64,000 bases of DNA from Sthenelais limicola (GCA_942159475.1 OW804098.1:111730620-111794619), one strand, 5' to 3'; shown: positions 12,183-25,347, counted from the stretch's first letter. Program-made: numbers and translations. Notes: a model not told the origin generated them from the letters alone.

Positions 12183-12590
12183 GTGATGTGTTTTAAGAAA
12201 ATGAGTCACAAGTCGCAGAAAATATATTTTGATATATCATTATATTTGAAAAGATGAGATCAATCTGATTCCAATGATAGTAAACAGTCTAATAATCTAA
12301 TAAATATTTCCATATTTTAAGTTAGATATTTTTATTTTTGAAAAAAAAGTTTGCAATATTTATGGGCGGAAATAACCAGTAAAGTAACTAAATATACTCC
12401 ATATGTGGACCTTTAAAACGAAAGGATATATTACATACATTATGCTGAAATTTGAGACATCGATTGACATAACTATAAGTGACAAACTCTCCAAAAATCA
12501 GAACATTGCAATAAAGTGATCTTGTAAAATAAACACTTTGAAAAATATCAATTTTGCGACTTATGGCTCATTTTCCTGAAACAGATCACA
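12183..12590. mobile_element. MITE family M1, copy 2, between R2 and R3
   Basis: About 408 bp with terminal inverted repeats of the family: TTTTAAGAAAATGAGTCACA on the left and GCGACTTATGGCTCATTTTC on the right. The inner sequence matches the other copies. Confidence 0.65.
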
Positions 12591-13450
12591 AAATAAGGTT
12601 ACAAAGAGAGCGGTCAGAAAATCATTCAGGATATTCATTATTGCAAGGTGCCACAACCAGTCGGACGCCTTTCAATGTCCTAAACACAACAACTCTGGGA
12701 TATGAGTATGTCACCAGCATTTCTAACCACCTAAAACCAACAACATTTAAAAAGTAAAAGCACTGCAACATATTGACTGTGTTACATCTAGTGCTAGGTA
12801 ACACAAGATAACAAAGGATGGAGGATCAGGGTTTATTCAGGAATGTTAAGGTGAAATTGATGGTGAAATAAAAGGGGTCTATTCGTTGAAGATGAAACTA
12901 ACAGAAAGGGTCATCTAGATAATTTAGGAGAAGAACCAGCAGCATTTTGGAATGTTTCTTTTCTTAAAGGTCTGAACTAGATTCAGATTTGTTGTTTACA
13001 AAAAAATTGCAATAGCAGAAGAACCTAGCAGAAAAATGAACATCAATGTGTTGTGTGCAAGTAACAGTTGTCTGAGATGTTGATTGAATCATCATGAGCT
13101 GCACATGGGTCCAGGGGGCACTGGGAATGGCATTACTAAAATAGCAGGAAATGAGAATGGTGGATCGAAAATTGGCTTCAAAGGAGTCTGCTATGAACCT
13201 TAAATCAAACTTTATATGGACCACCATTATCAATCTACAGTAAAAAATAATGCTTCAAAACACTAAGCTTCAAAAAATTTCCAATGCTTCATAGTATGGG
13301 TGGTATATTCTCTTTTCTACTGATTATAGATTTCAGTTATAATAAGTCTTGTTATTAGTTGATATATTCTCATAAAATCAGTTTGTTAGATGTAAGAACT
13401 GAGCTGTATGAAATCACAAGTTGAGTTGAAGGCTCTGTGTAATAAAGTAT

Positions 13451-13456
13451 TTTATT
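13451..13456 (-). promoter_or_regulatory. Candidate polyadenylation signal of R3
   Basis: AATAAA on the minus strand, about 440 nt after the R3 stop. The same motif sits at the same distance behind the R4 stop, and the intervening 3' UTR-like sequence is conserved between the two genes. Confidence 0.5.
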
Positions 13457-13896
13457 GCCTATATAGAGCTACTGCACTAAGCTTCCTATTGCTAGGTGGT
13501 CTTGATCTATACTTGGGTACATCATAACAGAACATGACTATCATTTTTAGCTGAGTTCTTTTGGCTGGTCTCCCACCACTCACTCATCAGGTTGTATACT
13601 ATCATCAATTGTTGTATAATCTTTTTAGCCAGACTGTTTAGTTAAGCTCCTATAGCTGGTCATCTACTAAGACCTGGGTATTGTTGCATGGTATTCTACC
13701 CAGGGGTCTTGTTCAGCTCCTGTAGCTGGTGTTCCATTAAGTCGTTGATTTGCCAGTCTGTTTAGGAATAGGGGTCCTCCACTAGGTAGCGATCTAGAGC
13801 AAACATCATTAGGTGTGTCCTTGTGAATGAAACCAGGCTTGATCGCTTACACAATCGCTTATACATTAGAGGGTAGGATGGCATCATATATCAGAC

Positions 13897-16800
13897 TCAT
13901 TTCCCAGAAGGTAAAGTGGAAGCATACATTGTGCTGGAGGGTAAGGCTGTAGAATATGTTGGATCGTCATGTGCATAATGCTGTTTAGTTCTGATCCCTT
14001 CTGACTCCTCTCCATGATTATCAAGGGTAGAAAAGGCATCATCATATGGAGACTCTTCAACCTTCTTCCTTATGCTGCGGACAGTATAGTCCCTCTGGGG
14101 GATCACTGGTAGTGCTACATCATAATATGAGGAGTCACCTGAAAAATATTGGTAATATTTTACTAATCTTACACATCTGATTTGATTTTTAAATTGAAAA
14201 AATGTAATTGATGAAAATGAATTCTACGTTCAACTTGAGGAGAAATTTGATATTTGATGTCAATGATGATAATGAAAACAACTATGGCTGAGAACAGTTT
14301 ATATCTGCACCATGTCTAGGGATAAATAAATACAAGACAATTTGTAAATCAATTTGTAGGGTCTCCTGTTGATGCAATATGTGCTCTCACAAGCTTCAAC
14401 AGAAGAGCTGACTGAGTTGTCTCTCGCTGGTGGGCGTGGTGGGTTGGGGCTCACTGTGTAGGTGTTTTCATGCCTGGGTGGAGGAGCGTCCTGTGCATGG
14501 TTTGTAGGGGCAGACTCTTCCTTCCTAGATTTGCAAATATAGCCTCTGGAAGACATATGACACATAAAGCCACTTTCAGGTATAGCAATTTAAATTGCAT
14601 AAAAATGATTGATATTTGGAATTCTAAGGCTAGATTATAGCTGTCAAAAAAAAGAGTAAAAGAAAGAACAAAATATTTTAGGGTTAGGGATGATGTGGAT
14701 GATGTTATCTAGGAAATGTGTCTAATGGGTATACTTCAGGAAGTGTTCTCAAGACACCCAACTTGCCTGAGTCCTTTCTTGAAGGCTATCTTCTACTATG
14801 ATTGTCCCCAAAAATCAAACATTTAAGTTGTTTACATTGGCTCATTGCCATTCCCCACACTCCATAGTTTTTTTATTTATTATTTCATGACGTACTTACT
14901 TGTGTTTAAGAATGAATATTGTACTACAAATGTCCCACCAGAAATCTGATATCTGACACATTGACATTGGCTCATTATCATTAGCCAGATTAAATGAGTC
15001 CATGCAGAGCCTAAGCATAAAGCTAACCTATACCTTTTCTTGTGATACTCTTGTGATACTCTTTCCGTAACCAAGAACGTATGGGAGGTGCGCATCGTGG
15101 CCAGTTGTGTTTGCATTGGCATAGATGACATGCAGAAGACTCACTTAATCTGGCTATTACCAACTCATTCCCTATGATTTTAGTTAGTATTTCCTGATGT
15201 TCTTACTTGCGTTTTAGGATGCATATTGTAATAATGAGCAATATGAGAAGAACAGCAACAACTGATGCACTTGCTATGATGCCCACTGCAAAAAAGACAA
15301 ATAGAAAATATTTATCAGAAATCAGTTTTACAGAGCAAAGGTAAAATGTGAGTGTTACTTAGGGAGTAACTGTAATTCATATAGTACAGACCAAACCCAA
15401 TCAGATATTTACCAGAATTACCTTGTAAAGAGATAGCAGATATGATTGGAAAGAAATACTTATTTCTATGGTTTATGCAATTACCCCATAAGCTAGGTAG
15501 TTTTGTTCTTAACTGCAATTTTTTGTAATTATTATCACATATTTAGTAAAGTATTGTTGTTCTATTGTTGCAAAAGCAGTCCTTGACGGAGATTTCCCAA
15601 GAGATGTGTATCCTGACTTCACGTCCTGCTGAGTCCCTATATCATATATAAAATTTATGGAGTTTTGTCTTAACTATTTCATCTATACACCAAAGAAATT
15701 AATGTATTTTATGTTATTTTAAGATTTTTATTTTTCTGGCAATGCAAAAATACAATGGCTATTCAGTTATGCTTTTAGTTGCAATCAGGTTATGTGTATG
15801 GCCAATACACTTATTTAAAAAACATATACAAGGATGCAAACAAAAAACTATGGCAACATCGAGATGTAGCTATCAGAGCAATAAAAACGTTACAAGAACA
15901 ACAAAATATTACATATCTGGTTGTGAGAGGTGATCAAGTACTGTATGTTCTTCAAAGAGCACTTCTACTATACCTTAATCAAAAGGACAGAACCTCTATA
16001 TCTTTGTTGCATGTATTTAGTGATCAAAATGGTTCAACAGGAAGTTAGGTTTAACCTGACTATATTTACCAAGTACTATTTTATTAATAGCGACTCCTCT
16101 GTAACTGATAATCATTTGTTTTGTATGAGGTGCACCCAAACATTGGATAGGGCTCTTTTATATGTCATATTTATAACAGTTCTTTTGATATTAGATAGAC
16201 AAGGCATCCGGCACTTAAACTGTACAACCACTGAGCAAATGAATGGTGGGATCAGGGCGCTTTGATACTAGCTTCTGATTTCTGCCAAATTCGAAAATCC
16301 TTTGTTCAGAGTCTGGTAAGCCCTGGTCATTGAAACTATTTCTGCCTAGCCTTTAAATAGTTTACCTGCCTTGTGTTGGTCAGGGTAGACATGCATGTGA
16401 CCCATACTTATTTGATATAGAGACACAGAGAGAGGTAGAACATTTATGAAAACAAAACAGAAAATGTATATAAGGGAGGGATAAGCAAGGGAAAGAAAAT
16501 GCTTTAGGTTTTCTTTGCTAGAAATAGATGTTATCTCAGTTTTGGCTGTTGGGCCTCATCATATACTTTACCAGGGGTGGGCTCTTTCTCATTCTTAGTA
16601 TGAACTAAGGCAAACATTAAGTAGTATTGTGGCTACATTTAGTGTATAGTATTCCCAATTTATTATTGCATTAGGGGATTCTTCATTGGAAAGCAGAACC
16701 TCTTTCATGGGCATGTATGTTCTTGCTTTATTACTCAGAAAGAGTGTGAGCCTTTTAATTCCAATTAATTTCTAATTACATAATTATTTTCTAAATATTT

Positions 16801-19800
16801 AATTCTTTAGTTTGAACTTTAATCCAAATGGGATTACTTACTAACTAGAATAGCTATGCCTTTGATTATTTCTCATTGTTTGGGCATTGGGAATGCATAC
16901 TTTCAAATCCAGAGGCTTATTAACTACAAGGTTCAAACCCAGCACCCATGTCCACAGATGTCATTTAACATATATACACACCATTGTTTACAGCCAAAGG
17001 AGTAGATGCAGTCTGTTCAGTCACTGATTGTGTGCTGGAGGGTTTAAAGGATGGTTGTATTCCTGTTGTAGAAGTACCAGGTAGTATTGGTGGTGGAGCC
17101 AGTGTTATAACTTGAGATGTTGTTGTAGGGATACATATATGCAGTTGTGTATCATGGTACATCTGTGTGTGTGGGTAGCGTCTCTCAAGGCATTCACCAT
17201 GTTTCCAGTTGAATATAGATGGTACAATTGTAGTGTCATGTTGAGAAAAAACTGAAATGTATGAATAATAATCCCTGGATTCAAATATATAGACAGTGCA
17301 AAATATCTGAATTCCTCTAAACGGGAAATTGTAACAGCAAAAACCTCAAAATTTTCACTTGCATGTGGCCTTGCCATCACTGCAATACTATAATATTATA
17401 TAATTATTCCCCTTTACCTTATATCTGTCTTTTTATTTCATCCAACCCATAAACAATGTAGCCATTGTTAGATCTATACAGAGAGTGAATATGTACCTGT
17501 TAATTACAGTTACATGCTTTTCCCATGTGTATACAATGCATTTCATCATACTAACCTTCATATCCTATAATGAACTTTGGCTTCCTCCCAACATCATACT
17601 GTAATATAGCATGAGAATAATGAGCTTCAGATTGGCCTGTATAGAGCTGAACATCGTATTCTCCCATATTCCAGGTGATAGATTCATCTACCATGTAAGG
17701 GTTAGTGTAAATGATGTTATACACACTTGAAGTCAATGTAAAATATCCAGTCACTGCATGGAACTGCAGGTCATCCTCCAAGCATCCAATAATATAGCCA
17801 CAGTAGTGAGTAATGCTGTGAACAGCAGACTGTCCATTGGTAAGATCTTGACAACTGTTGTGTAAGAGGTTTCCTGCAATATGCAAAGAGAGAACAATAA
17901 ATTAAACGTGATTCCTAAGTTATGAAATGATTTATTTCACTTTAAAAGTAACTGTTAAGGCACTAGTCAATGTGCATGCGATGTTCGGCCACAGAAGACC
18001 TGTTTCCACTAAATTCTGTGAGAATCCCATTGGAATTGGCTCACCCGAGTGACACGGCACCTGCCGTCGGATGCGGGAAAGGTGCCAGAATACTACGGCC
18101 TGCTGCCCAGCTGTACGGGCGTCACACTAGGACGACAGTCTTTAGCTTTAACACCTATCGCTGGACTAGTGTGCCCGGCGGCTGCGCTAGCTTTTTTGTA
18201 CAGCTGCGCTAAATGTTTTTGTGTGAGAGGGCTATACTCCCACCTTAGATCTATATATCTATTCATATCCTTGCTCCTTTTCCCCTGCCTATCTGCCCCT
18301 CCCTCTTCTACTATATTCAGACTTTACTGACCATACAAGTACTACATTGACTGGAATCAACATGATGCGATAATAGTTTGAGCATGAATTAGTCTATCTC
18401 TAGATCATCACCCCCTCTCCTCTCCCTCCCCGCCCAATATTTTTTTTGAACAAATCTATTAATTCAGGAAGTTTTACATAATTATAGCATGCTCATCCAT
18501 AGATGAATTTTCGTTGTGCCCTGAAAATACAGAATATATTTAAACATATTATAGAGAGCTCGAGTTCGCCCGGCGGCCGTATTTCGGTTGCACGTCCCTT
18601 GCAAAGCCATGGAATACACTCCTACATTGTAGTAGATTTCCCCTACATAAGCCACGCAAAACACTTTGGTCTATAACAATAGATGTCTGTATTTTTAGCT
18701 CAGAGGAATACACATATCTGTAACAGTGGGCCACTAGGCTATATGTACATGGTTGTGAGAATAAAGGAGTAATGACCGACTTCATACTATTATAGTAGAT
18801 GGAATTATTTTGTATTAAATGTTCAGTTAGATATCCAGAAACAATAGAAATATCTCTACAATCTTTGGCGTATATATAGCGGGTAATATCAGCATTATAC
18901 ACCCTTATTTCGGCCATATTAATGCAGATTTGTAGAATAATATTGTGTAATTCTGAAGTAAATTACCCAGTAGTTATGCCAGTGAATTTAAATGACAAAG
19001 TCAGATGTAGGAAACCGATGTTGGCTGCCACAATAAGGCCTGGTTGTAATCAGAAGTTTGACTACCCTTTTGTCAAAATATTCGTTTCATTTCTAGACAA
19101 TAACTGTGCTAATATAGAAAGATCTCTTTATTTCTATTAATTATAGCATAACGGCGACACTATCATGTAATGGTGACATTACAACAAAGGCTCACTGCAA
19201 TTCAACAGCATCTGTATTTATTCATATCAATATGCCATATTCAGGCAGGCTTAAACAATCATTAGAAAAGATGAAATTGCATTAAAAAAAAGTATTTTAG
19301 ATAACAAATGTATGTCATAACCCGACATAAAATATTCCAACATCAATTCAATGAATTTTATTTAAGGAAATTAAAGGGCTGATATACTTCATTAGGTAAT
19401 AACTTTATTTTTATCGAAATATACATACATATATATCTTCCCTCCGCAAAAACTAATATAGTCTGATTAGAATTTCAAGCAATTATTTTTTAATTTATTG
19501 AAATGCTTCATACATTAAAAAAAACTTGCCTATATACTGGATTTATCAATATGTTTTCGGAGAGCAGTGGTAAGGCACATAATGATACATCCTGGCATTA
19601 CTTTACTCATTACAAAAGTTATGACAATTTATGATTATACATAGTAGCACAGACACAGGTCATACCCTGAATAGATACGGGAAATTGTAACAGCAAACCA
19701 GTTTAGTTAGACTCTTGGACTATAGTGTGAAATTATGATATCCTATTTGCTTTCTTTATGCTGATCATAGACTAATCATTAGGCCTAATCTTATTATTCA

Positions 19801-22515
19801 CTTACTATTGTGCCACCTGTCACACTAGGTAGCGCCACTTTAACACTAGGCAGCAGTAAGAGCAAGCCCTTCATTATTCCTAATAAATTTATATTGAAAA
19901 CATTTGCACTTCATACAAACCGTCATGCCAAGGGAATAAATTCCCTTAATAATAATTAGTACACTCCTATGCCCTTGCCCAGGTATACTAAAATAAAAGA
20001 TCTAAGTGCAGCCGGATGTGCAACCAAAGTGCAGCCGAGCCAACTGCAGCCAAAGTGCAGCCGGATGTGCAAGGCTGGCTTACACTGGCTGCACTTTTCC
20101 CTGAATCCGGATGTAGTCCATGGCTGTGCAAGGGCTGCGCGTCCAAAGTGCATTTGTGCAACCTGGGCAGTGGAATATGAGGGCTTTTATTTGGATGGTA
20201 CTTCCTTATTACACTTTGAAAACTCTGTGAGCTTTGTTCCTGTTAGGACTACATTGTTAGGACTACTTCAGGGTGTTCCACATTGGAGCCTGCTGGTACA
20301 AAATTTGGTGTATACTCCCATGGCACCATAGAGTCCACCACAGAAATGGCAGCCAGTGGTTTTGGAATAGGTACAGATCTATAATTGCAAAAGTGTGCTA
20401 AGAGATATGATAAATAGATGTGTATATATATTGGATCATTAGTATTAAAGAAAGTATCAACTTGGCCTGTGCCTTACGAACCTGGGACACATTCAAGTCG
20501 CTGCAGGAAGTACATAGGATCTACACCAGGAATGTCAGATTCAAGGAATGAATGCCTTTGTTTTCCAACGAACCCTATGTACCATTGATTAGCATATACC
20601 ACATCATATATATCCCTTGCAGGTACCAAGACCTTCCCAGCTGGACACTGGACCTCCCAATGTTGTCCCTGCTGCTTGTAACCTAAACAACAAACGTAGG
20701 TATGTGTTTAATGTCGGATTTGGTGGTAATAATACAGGAAACACAAGTTACAATTGATTGCCATGTAGATGTCATTAACATGTATATGTTTATATGCAGG
20801 GTAGATCTTTGTCATATTCTAGCTGTTTTCTGAGGTTGTGATATAATGATCAGGGTTTATGCCAGGTTTCATGAGAATATATTTAACAAATGACAAAAAG
20901 CGAAAGACAAACAGACATCTGTACCTATCTCTACCATGCTATTGGTATGAATGTGGCTGATAATGTGATTGAGAACAGAATTAACCTGGCTAATATAGTC
21001 TAGAGCTGTTCAGATTAATTGATGGATCATCTTTGATGAATATGAAAATAGCCTTGACAAGGCAAAATGATACACTTAATCATACACTGATGTTTCCTAA
21101 CTCAGAATTGTCCCAGAAAGGTCTAACATACAAAGGTCTACTATTATGGAATAATGTAGATCCTAATCGCAAAAGAATACAAGATCCGGACAACTTCATT
21201 TGGGATGTAAAATGTTGGAGATATAGTAGCATATAGTACTGGTAATTGAACAAGAGTCTAGATGATTTGCGGCAAAACCGCTTTGTGTAAACACAAGCGC
21301 ATGCTATGCCCAAAGCATTATGAATGCCGCCCAATAACTGAAGACATCATTACTAGTATACGGGTCCCTATACTAATTGTTCATTCTCGCACTTATTCTC
21401 TTACAAAAGTATGCATCCAGTACCATGAATAGCAAGCAAAATAATAAAGCAATACCTTAGTCAAGTCAAATTAACCGAAAGGGTTAGCATTTAATGACAA
21501 CTATCGCTCAACTGTCGTCAATGCTAGCGTGAATGGGGAAAGTTATCGACTGACCGATCAACGGAAATGCAGCAGAATGGTACATACAGAGTGCCATAGA
21601 GCCTTGTTCTGGTGATCGGCAACTCGTGTGTACACACAGGGAACACAAAAATCATACAAACTGTGGCTGTCATATTGAAGGTAGAAGTCTGGGATTATCA
21701 CATTCAAAAGCTAACAAAATATACATTCTTCTGCTAACATCTAAATGTCTGCAGGCGTCTTATGGTGGAACCATTAAGATCTCCTGCAGACCTCATCAAG
21801 GAAAACACCTGACAACCCTTGCAATAGCTTGCCAGCTGGGTCCCCAGCTTGGCAGTTGTTTGCGAATGTGATGATCCCTACGAAGAGGGGGAGGTCAGGG
21901 GAGGGTGGTCATTGACAATGAGAAAATGAATCCTAAATAGCCTAACACTTCCACAGACTCTCCCCCAAAATAAGTATAGCCTATAGCCCTATCTTGCTTC
22001 TGGACTATCTATAGTATAACCTAGCTCTATGAATAATGTAACAGAGATTCGTCCTGTTTAGAGGTAACTTTTGGTGTTAAACACAAGGGTTTATATTTGC
22101 AAGATACATGTACTGCGCATGTGTCCGCATATTTGTATATTATGTTAAGGTGTAAGAAAGGAACTCAGATACGCCAATCAATAATTATACATTAATTATA
22201 GTTATACAATTAGTATCAACCAATGAGAAGTATTAATATGAAAAGGACAAGGGGGTCGCTATTTCAAACCATTCGTGCATTATCTAATTTACATTATTAT
22301 ACATTATTATACATTAGATAATATATTCATACATTAATGATCTACCATTATGCTATTGCATAATCATATGTTATACATTTATTAATATCATAGGGACAAC
22401 ACTGTTCCTGACAGTACATCATGACTATGTTTAAAAATAGTTATTACTTACAGATTGTATTTACCAATGGCACCAGAGTCATAACCAACAATTGTCTCAG
22501 CATAAAGGAAGCCAT
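13897..22515 (-). CDS. R3: receptor with beta ectodomain, TM type I, ITIM-like/SH3-ligand tail (442 aa)
   Basis: Exons are 22452-22515, 20482-20682, 17556-17873, 16982-17251, 15207-15285, 14391-14545 and 13897-14138; together 1329 nt in frame. The signal peptide (1-21) starts MASFMLRQLLVMTL. Exon B (to about residue 88) has CPAGK and ECVPG. Exon C (to 194) has GNLLHNSCQDL, CGYIIGC and KPKFIIGYE. Exon D (to 284) has NWKHGECLERRYP and a T/P stalk. TM residues (to 310) include GIIASASVVAVLLILLIITI. The 131-residue tail has PNPPRPPAR (class II SH3 ligand PxxPxR), SSYYDV (fits the S-x-Y-x-x-V ITIM pattern) and further tyrosines in DYTVRS, PYDDAF, TYSTAL and MYASTL. Odd: the exon B donor is GTTCGT, where R4 and R5 have GTTAGT. 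Introns 1 and 2 are long (1.8 and 2.6 kb) and carry repeats. Confidence 0.82.
14900..14935 (-). pseudogene. 3' remnant of a TM exon inside the R3 TM-tail intron
   Basis: On the minus strand the sequence reads like the last codons of TM exon type I (TIFILKHK) followed by GTAAGTA. The upstream part of the exon is missing and is replaced by unrelated sequence. The same remnant occurs in R4 near 30680-30705, so it predates the R3/R4 duplication. Confidence 0.5.
20000..20160. repeat. GTGCAGCC-rich degenerate tandem repeat in R3 intron 1-2 region
   Basis: Several copies of AAGTGCAGCCGGATGTGCAA and variants, GC-rich relative to its flanks. Non-coding. It lies between exons B and C of R3. Confidence 0.55.
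21033..21236 (+). pseudogene. Possible LINE ORF2 3' fragment
   Basis: A short frame contains YKGLLLWNNVDPNRKRI and FIWDVKCW, which looks like the C-terminal block that ends many LINE ORF2 proteins. Nothing else of an element is seen around it. It lies in R3 intron 1. Confidence 0.3.
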
Positions 22516-22591
22516 GTTGTCCTCTTTCTAAATCCACTGATCCGCACCAATAACAGGGTTGCTTCAAATAGGTTATTTTACTGAAATTACA

Positions 22592-22716
22592 CCCCAATAT
22601 ATGATCACAGAGGGATACTCCTTCAGTATAACTCATGAAACGACCTCTTCGACTTCATCTTAGTTGTGACCGAATGTGTGCCTTCCCAGTTGAGAAGGAG
22701 GTCACAACACTTCCTT
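22592..22716 (-). promoter_or_regulatory. Conserved proximal promoter block of R3
   Basis: This contains CTGTGATCATATATTGGGG (TATA-like, about 80 bp above the ATG) and AGGAAGTGTTGTGACCTCCT followed by TCTCAACTGGG. Just upstream is a TGACATCA-type CRE-like site within CATGACATCACC. The same order is found above R4. Confidence 0.5.
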
Positions 22717-22879
22717 GTCACACTTAGGTGATGTCATGTAGAGGGTATATATGTATAAGTGTGTATTGTGGCTGTCCATACTGACATTTAATGCAAGTTA
22801 TATGTTTATAGACATCTATTATACACACATTGCTGTGAAAACAAGGTATCTAGAGGGAGTTATGCATAGTGGTTCCATG

Positions 22880-22996
22880 CCTTACCGCGCTCATGTATAC
22901 CGCGCCCCTGCATACCGCACCCCGGCTTACCGCGCACCGGCCTACCGCACACCGGCTTACCGCGCACCGGCCTACCGCGCCCCGGCTTACCGCGGT
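22880..22996. repeat. 15-bp GC-rich minisatellite
   Basis: About seven units of CCGGCTTACCGCGCA, very different in composition from its AT-rich surroundings. It reads as repeated YRAPA in one plus frame, but nothing else supports coding. Confidence 0.75.
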
Positions 22997-24092
22997 TGCG
23001 CGACCCCTCCCTGCCTTACCCGTGACCATGCTCTTCAGCCGGTGTTATGTTGAAAAGTGACCCAGTCATTTATGGAAGTGTATGAGGTCATACATGATAA
23101 CTTATATATATTTGATTTGAGTTGAAATAAGAAGAGGGTCAACAAAAGTGTAGACCTGCATCTGGATTAGTTTCCAGGTCGTATAGCTATTACCAGAAAG
23201 TGGATAGTTGATCTAATCTAACAGGAGTTAAAGTACAGTTAGCCCCGGGCCCCCCACTCAGGAGTCAAAAGCTTGACGTACAATGTCTTTACAAAGTATG
23301 ACATATAATTGCACTTCATATCGTTTCTGATCTCTGTGTTGTTGTTAATTGATACAGTTCTCATCTGACCCTATTGAATTTTCAATTGCAGACTTATTGG
23401 GTTTTTTTTAATCTGAGCCTGAGTTGATTTATATAAGTTTAAATAAGTAATATATTATAGGCATAATCCAAATTAAAGGAAGTAGATCAGTGTATGAATG
23501 GAAAAAGGGATAGCAGGCCTCATAAGAGAAGCCCGCGTTTTGCCACAAAATGGGGTGGGGGGGCAGTAAAATGGGTAGGCCTATCATGTTAAGCAAGGCT
23601 CCTTGAAATAATAAAAAGGGGTATTTTTTAGCATCAGATTTTCCGCGTTTTGCCTCTAAAAGTGGGGTAAAATGCCTTGAAAATTCGCGGAAAGGGGGTA
23701 CTTTTCAAAGGCTGGAACAAAAAGCGTACACTTTTGACCTCAGATTGGGGAGCCCGGGCAGTTAGCATGTACAGTACACTAGACTAAAATACAATACAAT
23801 CCTATGCTCTTAAGACTTTGCAATATTTATTTTTTTAAATCGAACAGCTACATAATATCCACCATCATCAGTCATTCAAAAGCAGCGTTAATTCAGTTTC
23901 TAAATCGACAGAATTAAAGATTTTTATTAAAACAATATACTACTGTCAAGGGAATGATAAGAGGGAGAACTTTGCAATGCTACACCGGCTCCTATAATTG
24001 AACGTCTTCTTCCCTGCACATTCCCGCGGTCACTTTGTGACGCAAGTTACTTTATTGTGGGAAAGAGCTCCCCTTCACACAAGACTCGCAGG

Positions 24093-24343
24093 GTGTGTGT
24101 GTGTGGGGGGGGGGGGGCCTTTATCTATAAATATAAAGTATGGAGGATCAAATGTGACTATAATGAATTATTGCGACTATCGCATGTATTTCTATACATT
24201 TCTATACATTTTATTGCGATATCAGATATCAACTATGATACCGGACCCGAATTTTGCTTTGCAATACATTCATTTTGTTACATCCTAATTTACAAACTGA
24301 CATCACACTGTCACTTGCGATATCACTTCATCCCCGCCCCCCC

Positions 24344-24374
<31 letters not shown>

Positions 24375-24376
24375 AA
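24093..24376. repeat. Two mirrored simple repeats: (GT)nGn and Cn(AC)n
   Basis: GTGTGTGTGTG plus a G run at 24093-24117, and a C run plus ACACACACACAC at 24332-24376, are reverse complements of each other around a 215-bp unique core. They give long spurious frames in this region. Confidence 0.65.
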
Positions 24377-24861
24377 TGTCATATTCTCATTCCCACCTTC
24401 CTACACCCTGAAGGAAGCCATCTGCATCTGCATGTCGCTCTTTATACAGGTGCAATGCAAAATTACCACTGTCATACTGCATACAGAGGGCACATCATAC
24501 TTCAGCCCTCTGAACAAGCCATATTCATGAAAGAAAATAATTAAACTTGTGTAGTTCCCGCTTTAATTTGTCATGGTAGACAAATTCTTAAGAAAAGAAA
24601 TAAATCTTGCTAAAATCGGCAGGTGTCTAGGTCGGGGACAATTCATCTGTTATTATTCATGTTGCAAACTCTATAGTGCTTGAGCATTCTCCTCTTTCTC
24701 TTAGAGAGGAGAGAGGGAGAGGGAGATAAAGAAATGACAGTGTTTCAAAATATTATTTAGTAGAGAGGGGAGTTATCGCTGTATATCGATCTTGGTCGTT
24801 CGGTAAATGATGATTCTGGTGCAAGATGTAATAAAGTTGTTGTTTCTTATTGATTTTATTT

Positions 24862-24900
24862 TACACAAGCTTTCGGGCTAGTTTGCCCTTCTTCAGGTGA
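24862..24900 (-). other. Hammerhead-like core motif, possibly from a Penelope-like element
   Basis: The minus strand reads CTGAAGAAGGGC, a 6-base loop, then GCCCGAAAG. CTGANGA, a GGGC/GCCC stem and GAAA resemble the conserved core of hammerhead ribozymes found in Penelope-like element terminal repeats. One extra A lies between CTGAAGA and the stem, so the match is imperfect. No RT is nearby. Confidence 0.3.
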
Positions 24901-25347
24901 GATGGTTGATTATTATTTAAACAAACAATGGGTAAAACTTTTGAGCGGATACCCTAAACTAGATAGATCTAGCGCTAACCCAATGAACATACCTGGTAAT
25001 GGCAACAACAGGGAATACCTTAATTGAATTGTTTAGGACTATATTTCCATCTCAATTTCCATCTCAAATACATTTAAAAGTTCAGACATCTCTACCTAGA
25101 AATAAATGCTATTCAAACACAATTAACTTAATACATGTCTAAAGAAATGATGTATATATACCACCAACATGTCCCCTCCCAATAATCACCTCATTAATGA
25201 ACAACCCCCATGGAAAGCTGGTGACGGTGAGGGGCACCTGTCAACAATCACCTCAATATTTGTGGTCAAGCAGCTCCCACCAAGAGCGTGAGAAAGAGTT
25301 TGATTCCATGACATCTTGTGGAAACGGTTGTAGCAAACTTGAGTGCT

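Larger units (their letters stand above)
10926..13896. other. Intergenic region between R2 and R3
   Basis: Holds M1 copy 2, the upstream module near 11159-11225, and the R3 3' UTR-like sequence from about 13440. No further gene is supported. Confidence 0.5.
13070..16300. repeat. Segmental duplication, copy in R3 (partner 28870-32500)
   Basis: Long collinear similarity covers the 3' flank, tail exons, TM exon and the beginning of the stalk-TM intron of R3. It matches 28870-32500 around R4 in the same orientation, with indels. Examples are the identical GTGGAAGCATACATTGTGCT stop region and the shared intron tract GGTTATGTGTATGGCCAATA. Confidence 0.75.

Noticed and set aside
16900..16950. GGTTCAAACCC resembling a tRNA B box (also near 33460 and 49910, and GAGTTCAAACCCC near 7572)
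   Set aside because: No A box at the right distance and no cloverleaf. It is conserved intron sequence next to exon D in the duplicated genes.
18549..18917. 122-codon minus frame inside an R3 intron
   Set aside because: No recognisable motif, no paralogous copy in the other five genes, and no splice context. It could belong to an unidentified repeat, but coding is not supported.
22448..22636. Minus-strand frame with GFLYAETIVGYDSGAIGKYNL, recurring near all gene starts
   Set aside because: It is the wrong frame of the conserved signal exon. The adjacent frame gives Met plus a hydrophobic leader and joins exon B in phase at every gene.
22751..23053. Plus frame with repeated YRAPAYRTPA
   Set aside because: Created by the 15-bp minisatellite. 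No splice sites, homologue or upstream context support a gene.
24057..24530. 157-codon plus frame
   Set aside because: It runs through G runs, C runs and AC repeats. Composition is low-complexity and no domain is visible.
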